Shown here piece by piece: positions 44,041 through 57,167 of a DNA stretch of 64,000 bases. The DNA is taken from positions 3,175,502-3,239,501 of the forward strand of contig NW_003314268.1 in NCBI RefSeq assembly GCF_000143415.4, in the 5' to 3' direction. A program made the translations under genes and the position numbers. The DNA is from Selaginella moellendorffii (taxonomy: Eukaryota; Streptophyta; Lycopodiopsida; Selaginellales; Selaginellaceae). A model generated the notes under the pieces. The model ran no database searches. It saw nothing but the letters and a program-made list of their open reading frames with translations, and was not told the DNA's origin. The stretch's first letter is position 1. Every line of letters begins with the position of its first letter.

Positions 44041-47000
44041 GAAGAAACATTTGATAGATGGTTTTGCGTTCTTGATGGCCATGGTTGTAAAAGAAATGGA
44101 GTGAATAACCATACTATGTAAATCTAAGTTTATATACTTTTAACATATATAAGATGGTAAATATAACTACATTGATAAAACTATTTATATAAATGTCTTT
44201 AAAATTTGGAAGCCATAAATAAAATATTAAAATTTAAAAATAAAAAACTGAATATTGACATAGTATAAGTAACCATAGAGAATAACTCGAGAGAGACAAT
44301 TTAAGTATAAGGAAAAATGCTCATGAAAAAAAGGGCACCTTCTTTTTTAATTAGTAGATATAAATAATACTAGACTTCCTTTAAAGTTAAAATTCAAGAG
44401 TTACATTTGGTATTAGAGAAATCATTAAGTTTCACCCTCTTGGTTAGTTGGGGGAATTATACCACATATTAAAATTAATATTAAGTAGTCTAGTTTATTA
44501 TAGCTAGGCTTCATCCAAAAGGTAAACTGTTAAAAGAGTGAGCTATAACTCTAAATTTCCATTCACAAAGATGTGAATTTGTAGAGAAGTAAAATTATAA
44601 ATAACAAAAAAGAATGACTTTAACAATGATGTATAAAGGTTCAAATATAGAAAAAAAAGGCCCATGAATAAATATAAACCCTTTTTTCAATAATAAGTTA
44701 AGGGTTTCAGGAAACTTAAGGTTAAGTATCCTTGGGTTTAAATAGTACAGAGATAATACTATATTAAGCATCCTGTGAATTCTTCATATGTGGGAAAATA
44801 ACAAAGGCATTGGTTACCCATATGTGGGAAAATAGTAAATGCATTAGTTAAAACAAAAAGCATCACTATGTATTTAAAAACAAATGCTAAAAACTATCTT
44901 CCACTCATCACTTTCCCAAATACAAATCATGAAAAACTAAATGAAAAAATATTTTCCACTCATCACTTTCTCACATGTTGTAAGGGCCACATAAATCAAC
45001 ATTGGTAAAGAACTAAGCTTTAAAAAGATTAGATACAAAGAAGATAGGTTCACTAGTTGGAAATAAAAAATGCTAAATAAACCTTTAGAAAGATTCTTGT
45101 TGATATATTTATGTAATGCTTCCAACTCCACTATTGAAAAGATTATAGATATGATAAAATGGTGGTCATTTCCTTAGGATCAATATGGTGGTAAAATATT
45201 AACTCTTATTTTATTGAAAACATCTTTAAAGTTAGCATACTTAGAGGGAATAGTAGATTTAATCTTAATAAATTAAGGTAGCGCTAAATGAACAACAGAT
45301 CCAGAGCATCTTTCAACCTTAAAAAAATATTGTCAATAAATGGCTCTAATCTCTATTAGAATTATGTCTTGCTTATATGCTAGTTGCTCTAAGACTAGGG
45401 CTGTTGGACAATAAACAAAGGTTTAATGACAAAACTTTAACTATCATTCTTACAATTGATTGTTATAGTGAATAGTAAGATCAATAGTGGTTATAAGAAA
45501 TGTTGAATCTAGATGAGAAAGCATGAAATGTTTAATATCATCATGAAGGCCAAAGTAAAAAATATTCCTTTGGAGATGCACATGAAATATCAAAAACAAT
45601 CATTTAGATAATACATAAGTAGATGCAAACTTGAAGATTTGGCATAATTATTAAAACTTATTAATATCAGTATGCTTTTGATCAGTATCATTGAACACTA
45701 GTGAAGCAGTGAATAAAGAGATCAAAATCCTAAAGAATATAATCATTTTTTTCAAAAAGGGAGAAAACTATGAAAGAGATGTCATAATAAGAAGAAATTC
45801 AATTAAGCCTATAGAAAGTTAGAATAGGGTTGCATAGTGATTCTAAACCTGATTTAGTCAAGTAGTTCATTAAATTTGAAACTACTTTTATAGGGAACCC
45901 TTAACTAATCCAAAAATTAAATTGGTCAATAATAATTTTAGATGCCTATATATATGCATAACAAGTCTTGAGTTTAGTTCCCATGAATAATTTTTTAAAT
46001 TGTTTTGCCTTAGCCAATAATAGTGAATATAATCTTAAATAAATACAAAAGATAGTAAAATAGAACAACCCAAAGCTAATCTAAAAACATAATCTGGGTA
46101 TGCTAATCATATACCTATCTATATACATAATAGGTCTTGAATTTGAATCTTGTAAGTAGAGGTTTGGAGTTTGATTCATACTGTAGCCAATAGTAATAAA
46201 GATACTCCTTAGTAAATACAGTAAATATATAATATTAAAAGTGTAAAAGAGCACTAAAAATGAACTTAAGAGTTGATAATATAGCTTTTTCAAGGATGTG
46301 TTGTCTTCCAATAATGATGAGAAAGCCAAATCTTTTATCTAATTGGAAAAAAAGATATTTTTTAATGATTTATTAGTACTTTTGTTATCATTTATATTTT
46401 TATTTTCTTTGAGACTGAAAAGGAATACATAACTATTATATTCATCTTGTTCTATAGTGCCTTAAAAACATGGCTCTTATGGAAAATTGAATAAATATCC
46501 TTTTGATTAATATTCAGTTGAGTGGTTATATAATTTCCTCACACGCCATTATTATTATGGATCTTACTAAAATTTTCACCATTTTTTAGTGATAATGTGC
46601 AATTTGTGTCCATGATATTCAATGTTTCTTTAGTTTTATGAATTTTTTATTAACATTTCATGTAGGACTTTTTTTAAATTACTTTTTTTAAAAAACAAAA
46701 CTCATCATAAAGGATGACTTAAATCAATTATAACATTTTCAACAAGAAATTATTTATAATTGTGGAACTTTTTTAAGTTTAGTGCCTCGATTGGTATCAA
46801 ACTTGATAGTCAAAATCATTTTTATTTTGTGATTGTATATTGCTAAGAGAACATAAATGGGAAAGCTAATACTTTTACTTGACACAATTATCTCACATCT
46901 GCACTAGAAAAACTCCAAATGTAGGGGTTCAATCTCTATATTAAACTCTCTTTAATTTCTATGCATAATTCTATATTCCTCTTAATTACTTTTTTAAGTC

Positions 47001-47829
47001 ATGAATTGAAATAACTTAGGGCACCAATCCATTTATTCATGAAACTTAATAATGTTTTTCCAACAAAAAATAGTGATTAATAATTTTTTCAATTTTGGGA
47101 TGGGCTCTTTCATTAAAATACTGAACTATATGTACTTAATAGCAATATATAATTGCATGTCATCTAAGTGTACTAGGGTATTTTGGTAAAATTAGTTTCA
47201 CTATAGTTTTGATAACCTTATATACACAAGTATGTTCAAAACTTTATTTATACTTACAATATATATTAGAAAACTAAGATGCTTTAATATGGTCTTTTTC
47301 AAGCCCTTCTTTTTGCTCTAGAGCTTTGGAAATTCATTTTTACCAAAATGGCACATTTATTTTGAAAGAAAATTGATAAAAAGTACTCAGTTGAGTTTAT
47401 TTACAAGAATATTTTCCATTTTCATTGATTTCACAGACATTAAGTTTATTTTCACTTTTTAGCATTAATTGTTTTCATTCCTGTAAGTAAAAGTTAGTTG
47501 TTAAATTTATCACCATATTCAAATATTTGAGCAATATTTTTTATACTTTAACTCTCATCACCAGAAGCATTAAGTCGATTTCCTTCCTTTTGTTAAGTTT
47601 ATGTATAGCAATTCCCAGCATTTTTCAATGCAATATTTATCAACTATGGCCTTCATCATCATTTATTATATTCATTTCCTCTATCACCTAGTTTTACAAA
47701 TTATTTTATTTCTGCTCATGCTTTGTTGCCTTAGATTCTCTTCAAGAGGAAGTTCACTATCACCCTAATATTTGATTCAATCAGTCATCAAGAACATTAT
47801 AACAACCATCTATCATATATCCTCTATTT
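44041..47829. other. AT-rich spacer between the lipase arms
   Basis: About 3.8 kb with no supported gene on either strand. Apart from the decayed Cassandra copy at 44285-44770 I see only low-complexity AT-rich sequence and the short motif TTTCCACTCATCACTTTC, found twice (44899, 44952) and in similar form near 50981. Confidence 0.5.
44285..44770 (+). mobile_element. decayed Cassandra-type TRIM
   Basis: Follows the layout of 32877-33466: LTR-like end TTCAAGAGTTACA, primer site TTTGGTATTAGAG (44406-44418), interior with ACATATTAAAATTAATATTAAGTAGTCTAG, then a second LTR with GGTTAAGTATCCTTGGGTTTAAATAGTAC (5S-like). Most differences are C to T or G to A, as expected for old methylated DNA. Confidence 0.7.
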
Positions 47830-50404
47830 CTTTAACTACAGCTCTAACTCTAAACTTCCACTCTCAAGATCTTTCCACTCCAAGATTGCCACGTGTGCAA
47901 GGAGTCCGAGCCACACAATCATGCCACCATCCTTTGTGGAACTCGTAATCGAGGTGGATAAAGTCAATGATCAGTGCTTCCTTTCTGGGTGGTAAGGATA
48001 AATTGCGTGGTTTCATTCCAAGCTTGCGTAACAACCCTGTCTCCATACAGAGAATTCCATTGTGCATTCAGTTTTGAAGGCAGTAATTGGTTTCATTTTA
48101 TTTATTTTCTGAAAAAGTAGAATAAAAATAATGACACCGTGTGTAACTTTTATTCGACAATCGACATGTACGAAGTTGCGATGCTTACTGGGATTTATCC
48201 CACTCAGAGTTTTGCAGGCAAGCCGGATTGAGATGGTCGGGACCCAGCCGGACGCAGTTGATGTAATTCACCAAGCTGTGCCCGGCGATCCCAGGCACGA
48301 GCAAGCCTGCAATCCTTGCCACAGTGGACAACCTCGTCTCGCTAAACTCCCCCCCTTATCTATAGCTCATGAAGAAGCTCTGGACGAGCTCGAACAGTGC
48401 GTAAAGCCGGAACAGCACCATGTAAACCTGGGAGAGGAAATTGGGAAATGGCTCGTCCGGAAGGATCTGTGCAGAACGTTAATATGGATCCTACACAGAG
48501 AGCAGTGTCTCGAAGTAAAGTACCTGGAGGGTGTAGTTGTAAGTGAAGTAGCAGCAATTCCCGAAATGCTTGAAGCCAAACAAAGAGTTGTCGAAGGGGA
48601 CTCGAGCTACCACGTCGTTATTGTAGACAACTCTAAAGTACCTCATGGTTGGCTTGTTTAAACTGGCGTCCATGAAGGACGCGAAGCTCTCGTCTCCAAC
48701 GCGGGGCTGGCCAAACGTGTAGAGCCCCGCGAGCCTCCTGCCAACGTCGTCCTCGGTGTTGTAAAAGACTCGATTCTCTTCCCGGTTGTAGAAGAGCATG
48801 GCGGTGAAGAGAGTCGCCAGAGCGCCGCCGAGGCTGTGACCGGTGATATAGAGCTTTGCGTTTCTGTGGTTCCGGAGGATGGTGACGAGCTCCGCGCTGA
48901 TGTGGTCGTATGCGAGCAGCTTCGTCTCATCGCTGAGGACAAAGTCGGGTAATCCAGATGTTGGAGTCTGTGGCAACGGAGTCCTCGACTTCTCGTAGAT
49001 GTTCTGCTTCAACCTCTGGAAGCTTTGCATCCTGTTCCTGTCGCCCAGGTCCAGTGCTTCGAGGAATCCGAGATGGACACGGCCGAGCTGCGGGAGCTCG
49101 TGTGCACCAGTCGTATGCATTGAAGGCTTCTGTTCCCCGGAAGGCAGGAACGATGGCTCCGGCAGCAGTTTCCCGGTCCGTGAAGATGAATGCTTGAGTC
49201 GAGTTTTTTTTCTGAAACTCTGTAGCACGAAAGGGTGAGGGCAACGTCAGATGAAACTGGATACCGTTCCAACAGTTGTAAGTTCCTAGTAGATGCATCT
49301 GCAAAGGAGAAGCTGATGGAGTCAGAGGTTGTGCAAGGCTTGGACTTACCTTCCAATTCTGATTCACGACAAATTCGATGAACTTCGGGCTCTCATACGC
49401 AACCTTAGACGCCATAGTACAAACATCTGCTACCGCTTTAGAGTCTGGACATGAAAGACAAAGACGCTGAGACGAAGGGGCTTGGAGGACGCTGATTCTT
49501 GGTTCCATGTGGCCGTTGAAAGTCAGGTAGCTCTCCGAATCCTCGGCAAGATCAACAAGCGCTGGAAGAACAGCACACAATCAAAAGTCAGCACCGTGAA
49601 ATCAATTCTAGTTACCTTGTGGATTTATTGAAAGAGTATACAAGGTCTGCACAAAGGTTAATTGCCTTCTCCGCCCATCTTCCAAGGTGCTTCAGCGGTT
49701 GACAGACAGACCTCACGCTCCAGAGCATAAACAGAGAACATTTCGCTCTCCAATCCAAGTTCACACTCCCGACTTCCAAAGAATGCGAGATGTGAGGCCA
49801 CAGGTACGACCACACGCTCGTATAGTGTGCTACGAGATAGCTTCTATCATCTGCGACACGAGTGCCCATACTGGAAAAAACCTCACAATGTCGAAGTTCA
49901 AGAGTGAAGAGCAGAAGAAGGATAGCTTTAAAACATGAAATTCTTACTTACCACAAATCTTAGAGGATTTTATAAAGTACCAGTCAATGCGAGATGGCTG
50001 CTAAGTCTTCTATAAACAGCTCGGCAACTTGGGATTAGTCCAGTCAAACCGTGGAAATTTCAATCCCGCCCGTATCCTCCTGCAAGTTTTTGCAAAAACA
50101 CGAGATTAACGCCTGCACTGTATACTTTGTATACTAACCTTCCATGCCAATCTCAACGTCTTGGATGTTGTCTAGTCGCTTCCCACGATTCCAGATGCTA
50201 ATCTTTTGGAACTTTTGCTGCCACCTCTATTATTGCATTTGGATTCCTGAGTCTCGACTCAGCCTTCCCTGTGTTGATACACCTGCTTTTCTAGACATAT
50301 CTGCCGTGATAAACATCCTGAAGACTTGGACCACTTCTTGCCTAGAGTGTTGCACTTTCTGCTGCAAAGTTGCTTGAGTACCTTGCATGAATTAAAGCAC
50401 CTGG
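47830..50404 (-). repeat. right arm of inverted lipase duplication
   Basis: Reverse-complement partner of 41503-44040, with homology ending sharply at about 50404 (CTCCAGGTGCTTTAATTC on minus). Confidence 0.8.
48190..49872 (-). pseudogene. class 3 (triacylglycerol) lipase, right inverted copy, broken
   Basis: The more complete copy. On minus: MGTRVADDRSYLVAHY from ATG 49869, an intron near 49615-49562, LVDLAEDSESYLTFNGHMEP, ASKVAYESPKFIEFVVNQNW, a second intron near 49345-49306, IFTDRETAAGAIVPAFRGTE, then GRVHLGFLEALDLGD, AKLYITGHSLGGALATLF (catalytic Ser), YTFGQPRVGDESFA and VYNNDVVARVPFDN (catalytic Asp region). The order fits Lipase_3 proteins of the plant oil-body lipase type. One 20-base stretch present in the left copy (encoding DLDFSWY) is missing at about 49098, shifting the frame ahead of the active Ser. 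A stop-containing G-run (SYR then TAA) also sits near 48355-48365. The catalytic motif is intact but the protein cannot be continuous. Confidence 0.8.
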
Positions 50405-52079
50405 AGATAAATCCTGAAAATCAATAAAGTAATATATTTCTTTAAATCAAAAGTTTCTTTTGTTTGTTCATTTTAGGTCAATTTTGGCAGTCTAACTTTA
50501 GCACTTTGGTGCATGTAGATCAGCCTTTCTCTCATTGACCTATTTTTCCAAATGAAAAGGTGTATTTATGAAATAGAGTTAATTTGTGCTTATGACTCTC
50601 TCTATTTATCCCTGGGGCAAAAGGTGGTATATCATTCCTTTGTAAGTCAAATGGTACTTAAAGTGGATGGTTAATTCTGTTAGAGATTTTTCCTTGTTAG
50701 TGACAGCAAAAAAATGTTTAATTATTAGTGTCTTTTGACATAAAAGAGAGGTAGTTCCCCCACTCATTTAAATTAGTGCATTTCTCTTAAAGTGTCTTCA
50801 ATTTATTTTTGAAATTGTTTCCTTGATGAATATGATAGTTATGTATTTTTTTTGAGTCTCAGAGAAATAAGAATATCATCAAAATAGTTGATAATAGAAA
50901 AATAAAATAAAATACAAAAAATATCAGTTATATATTGAAATATAACAAAGGTATAGTAATCAAAGTGGCTATAAAAGTTATTTTTCCACTCATCACCTCT
51001 CAAATGTAAATGATATTATAAACAACAATTTTGGTGATAAATAATCACGTATACATCCAAATCAATACCTTTGTTTCCTTTTCCTATGTTGTTTTCAACT
51101 CTGGTGAAAGAAATGAGCCTTGGAGAGTTGCTCTAACATTTTAGATATCATTGGAAAAGGAAAAATAGAATTAGAATAATGATTTTCTTTAGGTCTTGAT
51201 AGTCAACTATCAAACCAAAAAAATGTATCATTCTTTGGATATTAAAAAAATAAATGCATTAGCTAAAGTTTGATAATGTCAAATAAAACCTTTAAAGATA
51301 TGCTAAATTCTCCATTAATATCGTATCCATATAATTTATAGATTATAGAAAGTCTTTAAATAATATAAAATTTATGTGAATTGTTATTACCAAAATCTAT
51401 ATTTGTTTTTTCCTATAATTTTCTAAGTAAAATATAAATAGCTAAAAGTATAAATTTAAGGAAAAAATCAAATTAAATTTAAGTAACTTTATAAATAGAA
51501 AAAATGATTAGTTATATTAAGAAGAAATATATTTAATTTATAATTATAAGCCACTAATTCTATAAGAGATTGCTTTAACCTTTTATATAATTATAGTGTG
51601 TTCATCTAAGCTAAGTGTATTAAAAATATCACTTCAAGATATAGCCTATACTCTAGTAATAATTTTTATCTAATTCTATAATATTATTTATTTTTATTTT
51701 TATTATTTTATAAATAAAATATGAAAATTTTAAAAAATTACAATCATATCAATAGCTGTTATGTTGCTTTACTGTCCTATGTATGGATCTCAGTCCTATC
51801 AACAATTGTTTCTATTATTTGAATAAGAATATGATCATGTATAAGATTTATTTTGAATAATAATACAAGATGGAATCTAGTGTTTTTATATAAACTTGAT
51901 TCCTATATTCAAAGAAGGATTGATAGATAAACATTTTTCAAATCCTTGTTAAGGCATGGCTAATGTTTACTACTCACTCCTTTTCTCTCAAAAACATAGG
52001 ATTGAATATTTCAATCAATGTTGTTCAATGTCAATAAGAACATTACAGCAATAACCTATCATGATGTCCTGCATTTCTT
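50405..52079. other. AT-rich region with decayed repeats
   Basis: No gene supported. 50590-50870 is a decayed piece of the LARD interior (annotated separately); the rest is AT-rich low-information sequence. Confidence 0.5.
50590..50870 (+). repeat. decayed LARD interior fragment
   Basis: Follows 29735-30010: CTCTCTCTATTTATCCCTG against CTCTCTCTATGTCCCTG, AGTTCCCCCACTCATTTAA against TTGCTCCCTAACTCATTTAA, TTGTTTCCTTGATGAATAT against TTGTTTCCTTGGCGGTATT. Most changes are C/G loss. Confidence 0.6.
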
Positions 52080-52345
52080 TGACTATAGCTTTACTTTCTA
52101 GCTCTAAACATCCACTCTCAAGATCTTTCCACCTTTCTAGGGAACTAAAACATTACCACTTGTGCAAGGAGTGCTTCCAAGTTTGATGCAACAAGCAGTC
52201 CAAGCCACACAATCATCCCACCATCTTTTGTGGAACTCATAGTGTTTGTGGTAAGGATAAATTGTATGGTTTCTTTCCATGCTTACCACCAATAACAACC
52301 CCATTTCCATATAAAGAATTCTATATATTCAATTTTGAAGGCATT
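52080..52345 (-). repeat. ~280 bp repeat, copy 3 of 3
   Basis: Similar to 47830-48090 in the same direction: CCACTCTCAAGATCTTTCCA, GTGCAAGGAGT, CCACACAATCAT, CACCATCTTTTGTGGAACTC, GGTAAGGATAAATTG. More diverged than the two copies inside the lipase arms. Confidence 0.65.
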
Positions 52346-52374
52346 TTGGTAATGTTATTGATCTTAATTGTGTT

Positions 52375-52570
52375 TGTGAGTGTATGGAATATGGAAATGG
52401 AATACAAAAATATGCATATTAATTAGCCCAAAAACCCTAGCTTATAAACAAGAGTAAGTGGTCCAAATTGAAACTAATCTAATGGATATTAAAATCCTAC
52501 TATATTAATATTAGTGTATAACTATTAATATTAGTATATAATATTGTAATTGTACATTTCGAGCTTATCA
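52375..52570 (-). repeat. Gypsy-1b 3' LTR
   Basis: Reverse strand copy of the ~177 bp Gypsy-1 LTR, with a partial internal repeat of ACTATTAATATTAGTATA that makes it ~20 bp longer. Confidence 0.75.
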
Positions 52571-52599
52571 CCTTCTCCTCTCAAAAGAATAGAAGGCAG

Positions 52600-53560
52600 T
52601 TAGGATTCTTTAGTTGCTGGACCAAGGCCTGGAGGAGGCACTAGTGGATTTGTTATTAGTATTAATTGTTCTTGATCCTTTTATACAAAGTGTTTTAACC
52701 GCTATACATGTATAATTTATAGAGGATCTGCCTGTTGAATATCATGCTAAACCTTATAAACTTGTAATCTAACTTGCTACAACACCTAATACAGTCCTTT
52801 CTATTGGAAAAAAAGCTTTTTAAACAAACCATATATTGTAAGATTGGAAAACAAATTAACACCAAGTGATCCACTTTATACTCCATAGGTTGACGATGAT
52901 AAAAGTTGTATTGCTATTGTTATCCCACTTGTATGCGACACAAGTTTTTGGTAAACTCTACTTAAATAAGTGGAAGGATGTACTAATCCTAGGATTTAGC
53001 ATTGGTAGCTCGTGGCAATTGTAAAGGTAAACTCAACTCCATTAGTAGTATTGTATCATGGTCATTTAAAAATTTATATAGTGAAGCATCAATAGAACTC
53101 TATACCTTTAGAACATATGTATACCAAAAGAGAACAAATAACTATCCTAATCTGAATGTTGAAAAGTTACATACTTTGTGATCATCTTTTTAAAGGTCCA
53201 AACAAGTTGTTCCACCAAACCATCTGTCTGTGGATGATAAACACTTGTGAAAGTATGAAATATCCCCAATCGAGATGTTAAAATATGAAATACTTTAGCC
53301 ATAAATGCGGGACCATTATTAAAAAGAATTTGCTCCAAATAGGAATGTTGGAACATCACTCAATTGAGAAGGAAGTATCTAACAATAGTTATAAATACAC
53401 TAGCAAAAGTGTTGACTTTCACTTAGTGAGTCAAGTAGTTAAAAGTAATAATGACATACTCATTGTTATTAGTTAACAATGGAAAAGGCCCTATTAAATA
53501 AAGTGCCACCAAGTTAAATAGATAGAAAACTATAATTGACTCCAACCATTCTTCCATAGC
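52600..53560 (-). pseudogene. Gypsy-1b integrase remnant
   Basis: Contains MFQHSYLEQILFNNGPAF and YHPQTDGLVEQLVWTFKKMI on minus (53359-53147). The stretch at 53380-53430 crosses the point where Gypsy-1a was inverted, and so shows the original order. Confidence 0.75.
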
Positions 53561-53869
53561 ACGAGGGGGAGTATTACAAGTTTGGCATTAAATACAACTT
53601 TGAATATACCAAATAACATCATATCGCATCTCCAACCAATAGAAAGATTTATATAATTTCTCAATCATAAAATAATGTCTTATATGCCCACCTAGAATAA
53701 AAAAATCATGGTAAGCATGGAAATAACATGGAATAAAGATAATGGCACCACTAGTTATAAATGAACTAAAATTTGTCTTTATAAAATAAAGAAGGTGATA
53801 TTGAAAAAGTAAATGCCGAAATGGCAACTCATTAACAAGTGATGCAAGATTCTCAAACCCACCGCAAAG

Positions 53870-55600
53870 CCTTTAGATCCATGGCTCAACTTTTTGAGCC
53901 TTACAAACTTTGTCAAAAGAAGGTAAAATTTTATTCTGCACCTTATGGACACTAAACATCAAGTACAACCATCGATAGTATGAAATCCTTATCCAAAAAA
54001 TCCACAGATGCTGAAACAATAGGCTTGTCAAAAACATAAGAAAAGAATAAAGAAGAAAGAGCAGCTTTAAAAAAGGCATTAGCATTAATAATAGAATTCC
54101 TTGGGCGATGAACAACCTCAAAATCATATATTTGAAATTTCAAAGCCCACTAAGCAGTATGACCAATTAAATTCTTCCACCTCAACAATGAAGTAACTAC
54201 AGTATGATCACCTTTTAGTAATGTTTAAGAACTATATAAATATGCATTAAGTTTCTCAAAACCCCAAATTGCTTTTAAACACTCTGTGAGCTTGAATTTG
54301 GACTTTCCGGGAAGTCACCCAACCCAGTACTATTCAAACCCAAGGATGCTTAACCCCAACTATCCCAAGGCCTTTAACCGATTGAAAAAGGAAGTGCATT
54401 TTTATTCATGGGCCCTTTCCCTTTATATTTTAACCATATCGATTGTTTCTTAAGTTATTCTCTTTGGTTGCTTATAATCTACTATGCTTCGCTACAAGTT
54501 GACACCCTCGTGAACAGAAATTGAGAGTCATAGCTCTCTCGAGAGCCCCACTCTTTGACACCCTACCCCTCGAGTCGAGCCCAGCCGGGAACAAACTAGA
54601 CCCGCCAGATGTCAATCTTATCATGTAGTATGATTCCCCTAAGCTAACTAATAGAGTTGGACCCAGCCGGGAACAAACTAAACCTACCAGATGTCAATCT
54701 CAATATGTAGTATGATTCCCCTAAGCCAACCAATAGAGTCGAACCCAAGACCACTCTGATACCAAATGTAAGCTTCTAAATTTGGACTTCCTAAGAGGTC
54801 ACCCAACCCAGTACTATTTAAACCCAAGGATGCTTAACCCTAACTATTCCAAAACCCTTAACCAATTGAAAAAAAAGGTGCATTCTTATTCATGGGCCCT
54901 TTCCCTTTATATTTGAACTCTATAGATTGTCTTTCAAGTTGTTCTCTTTAGTTGCTTACACACTCCTTCTCTATTGTAGAGTAATTCACCTGTACTAGTT
55001 ATAATGTATGGTTGATATGCAATGGGATGGCATTGACCAAACACACTCAAGCTCTTTTGCATCATCACATCTCCAAGATTGATTAAAAAACATCTAGATA
55101 TAAAATGAAAAGGCAAGTGTAATCAGAATATGTTAAAACTGGAGGAATCGTTAATAACTCTTTGAAATTCATAAACATCCACTCATAGTCCATAGACCAA
55201 ATAAAAAATGATGTTAACAACTTCAACAATATTCACAATAGTGTAGCATAATAAAAACAATGATTAACAAAATAGTTGAGATATTACACCTTGTTTAAGA
55301 AGCGTTGTATATCATTCACATACATTGGAGTGAGGAAATTTTAAAATAGCCACAAGTATGTTAGGATCAATTTGCAAACCTTCACAAGAAATATAATACC
55401 CAAAATAAATTATATCCTTAGACCCAAATATGCACTTCAAATGCTTCAACTTTAAACCAATTTTCTGTAGTTGATTCCACACTTTATGAATATCATAAAT
55501 GTGCTCCTTCCATATCCCCTTTAAGTGGATTAAAACATTATCGATAAAGTTAGCAGTCACTTTTGGCATATCACAAAGAAACTCATCCATCATTGAAAAG
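53870..55600 (-). pseudogene. Gypsy-1b RNase H and RT remnant
   Basis: RT wording MMDEFLCDMPKVTANFIDNVL and LKCIFGSKDIIYFGYYIS (55593-55312); RNase H end KFQIYDFEVVHRPRNSI (54143-53952). Interrupted by the Cassandra element at 54285-54960. Confidence 0.75.
54285..54960 (-). mobile_element. Cassandra-type TRIM, older minus copy
   Basis: LTRs 54285-54476 and 54767-54960, primer site complement CTCTGATACCAAA before the second LTR, flanked by CACTC on both sides (54280-54284 and 54961-54965). The interior has an ~87 bp tandem duplication (GAGTYGRACCCAGCCGGGAA units). The 5S-like part reads on minus GGTTAAGCATCCTTGGG and GGGTGACTTCCCGGAAAGTCC. It inserted into Gypsy-1b RNase H sequence. Confidence 0.9.
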
Positions 55601-55858
55601 TCGCTATATCATTACTCAAATTGAATAGCATCACCAAGAACTTATATAAACCAAATGGTGTATGAAAAACAGTCTTAGGAATACTCTTTAGCCATCAATA
55701 TTTGCTAATACCCAAAAGCAAGACTTAACTTAGTGAACTAACGACTTCTCCTTAAACAATTCAGAAGATCAATAGTGTGAGGAAGAGGGTATATATTAAG
55801 GATGGTCACTTCATTTAATGAATAATAGTTAATGTAGAAATGAATATTCCCATCAAAT

Positions 55859-56056
55859 TGTAAGCAACTAAAGAGAACGACTTGAGAGACAATCCGTAAG
55901 GATTTAAATACAGAGGGAAAGGGTCTATGAATAAAAGTGCACCCCCTTTTTTAATCAGTTAAGAGTAATCTTGGGATATTTAGGATTAAGTGTCTTTAGG
56001 TTTAAGTAGTATTGGGTTAGGTGACCTCTTAGGAAGTTTAAATTCAAGAGTTTACA
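55859..56056 (+). mobile_element. Cassandra solo LTR
   Basis: Single 198 bp LTR starting TGTAAGCAACTAAAGAG and ending AAGAGTTTACA inside Gypsy-1b (CCCATCA and CTTCATCACAAAATGAG flank it). 5S-like part TAAGTGTCTTTAGG ... GGGTTAGGTGACCTC is decayed. Left by LTR-LTR recombination; exact target duplication no longer clear. Confidence 0.85.
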
Positions 56057-56493
56057 GAACCTTCATCACAAAATGAGGTTTACATGCCCAAGGGTTTCAC
56101 AACTTTCGGATAACACCTTTTTCTAACATCTTATTGATGTTTATATATAAAATTTTGATCTCTTTTAGTGACTGATGACAAATAGGAATCTTGATTGAAT
56201 GAGCATCCCTAATTAGAATAACATGACATGTTGCAACCTTGGCCCTAGATGATAGGTCAAACTCAAAGAAATTGGTATACTCTTTCATGAGCTAGTCAAC
56301 TGTTGCAAATTTTGATTTCCTTTGGTGACCAATGATGATTAAAAACCTTGATTGGATGAGCATCCCTAATTAGAATAGGATGACGTGTTGCAATCTTGGC
56401 CTCAAACGATAAGTCAAATTCAAAGAAATCAGTATATTCTTTTATGAGCCAGTCAACCACTATAACATAAAGACCGTCAGAGAGACTAAAGAC

Positions 56494-57167
56494 CGTAGCA
56501 CACCTTATCTCTCTCCCCTTAAGCCAACTGGAAAAGGGGCAATTGCTTGATGAGAGAGCCCTTAGTGGCTCTTTTATCCCCATTTATCTCCCAAGGTTCC
56601 AAAGATCCACGGTGACAGTATATCCAAATCTCATCCCATGATCAAATGCACTACACTCACCCCCCCTTTAGAGATGTCAATGTCCTCATTGACTATTGAC
56701 TAACAACCCCTACTGAGCCAAAGGGAACCAGCACCTCCATTTCCGCACTGAATCTACCAATCTTTCCATTGTGTAGACTAGCTATTCCATGTGAGGCAAC
56801 TAGTCATCCATCCGTACTGCAGTCCCACGGTGGATACTTTCGTCCGTGGATACTCCACACAAGAGGAAGGACGTACGCATGGATGCCCAATACATACGAT
56901 TTCAAATTTAGGGGTAGGAATATACCTTGCTCAAGGGTATATTATATTTTTAAGTAGCTACTAATCAATGGGAATCGAACCCGTGCCATTTGCTCTGATA
57001 CCAACTGTAGCACACTTTATCTATCTCCCCTTAAACCAACTGGAAAAGGGGCAATTGCTTGATGAGAGAGCCCTTAGTGGCTATTTTATCCCCATTTATC
57101 CCCCAAGGTTCCAAGGATCCACGGTGACAGTATATCCAAATCTCATCCCATGATCACATGCGCTACA
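56494..57167 (-). mobile_element. TRIM-B, copy 1 (674 bp)
   Basis: LTRs 56494-56655 and 57006-57167 (162 bp) identical in layout to the Gypsy-3 LTR. The ~350 bp interior has the primer site complement CTCTGATACCAAC beside the right LTR and a pyrimidine run CACCCCCCCTTT beside the left. No ORF. Interior matches the 3' part of Gypsy-3 (32336-32661). CTAAAGA stands on both sides. Confidence 0.88.

Noticed and set aside
44937-46329. Short minus ORFs in the AT-rich spacer as genes
   Set aside because: AT-driven composition, hydrophobic low-complexity residues, no motifs or splice structure.
55834-56061. Target duplication for the Cassandra solo LTR
   Set aside because: Flanks CAAAT and GAACC do not match, so I did not claim one.
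56970-57010. tRNA-like wording GGTTCGATTCCC beside TGGTATCAGAG
   Set aside because: It is the primer site plus 3' untranslated part of TRIM-B/Gypsy-3; no acceptor stem or anticodon arm can be formed.
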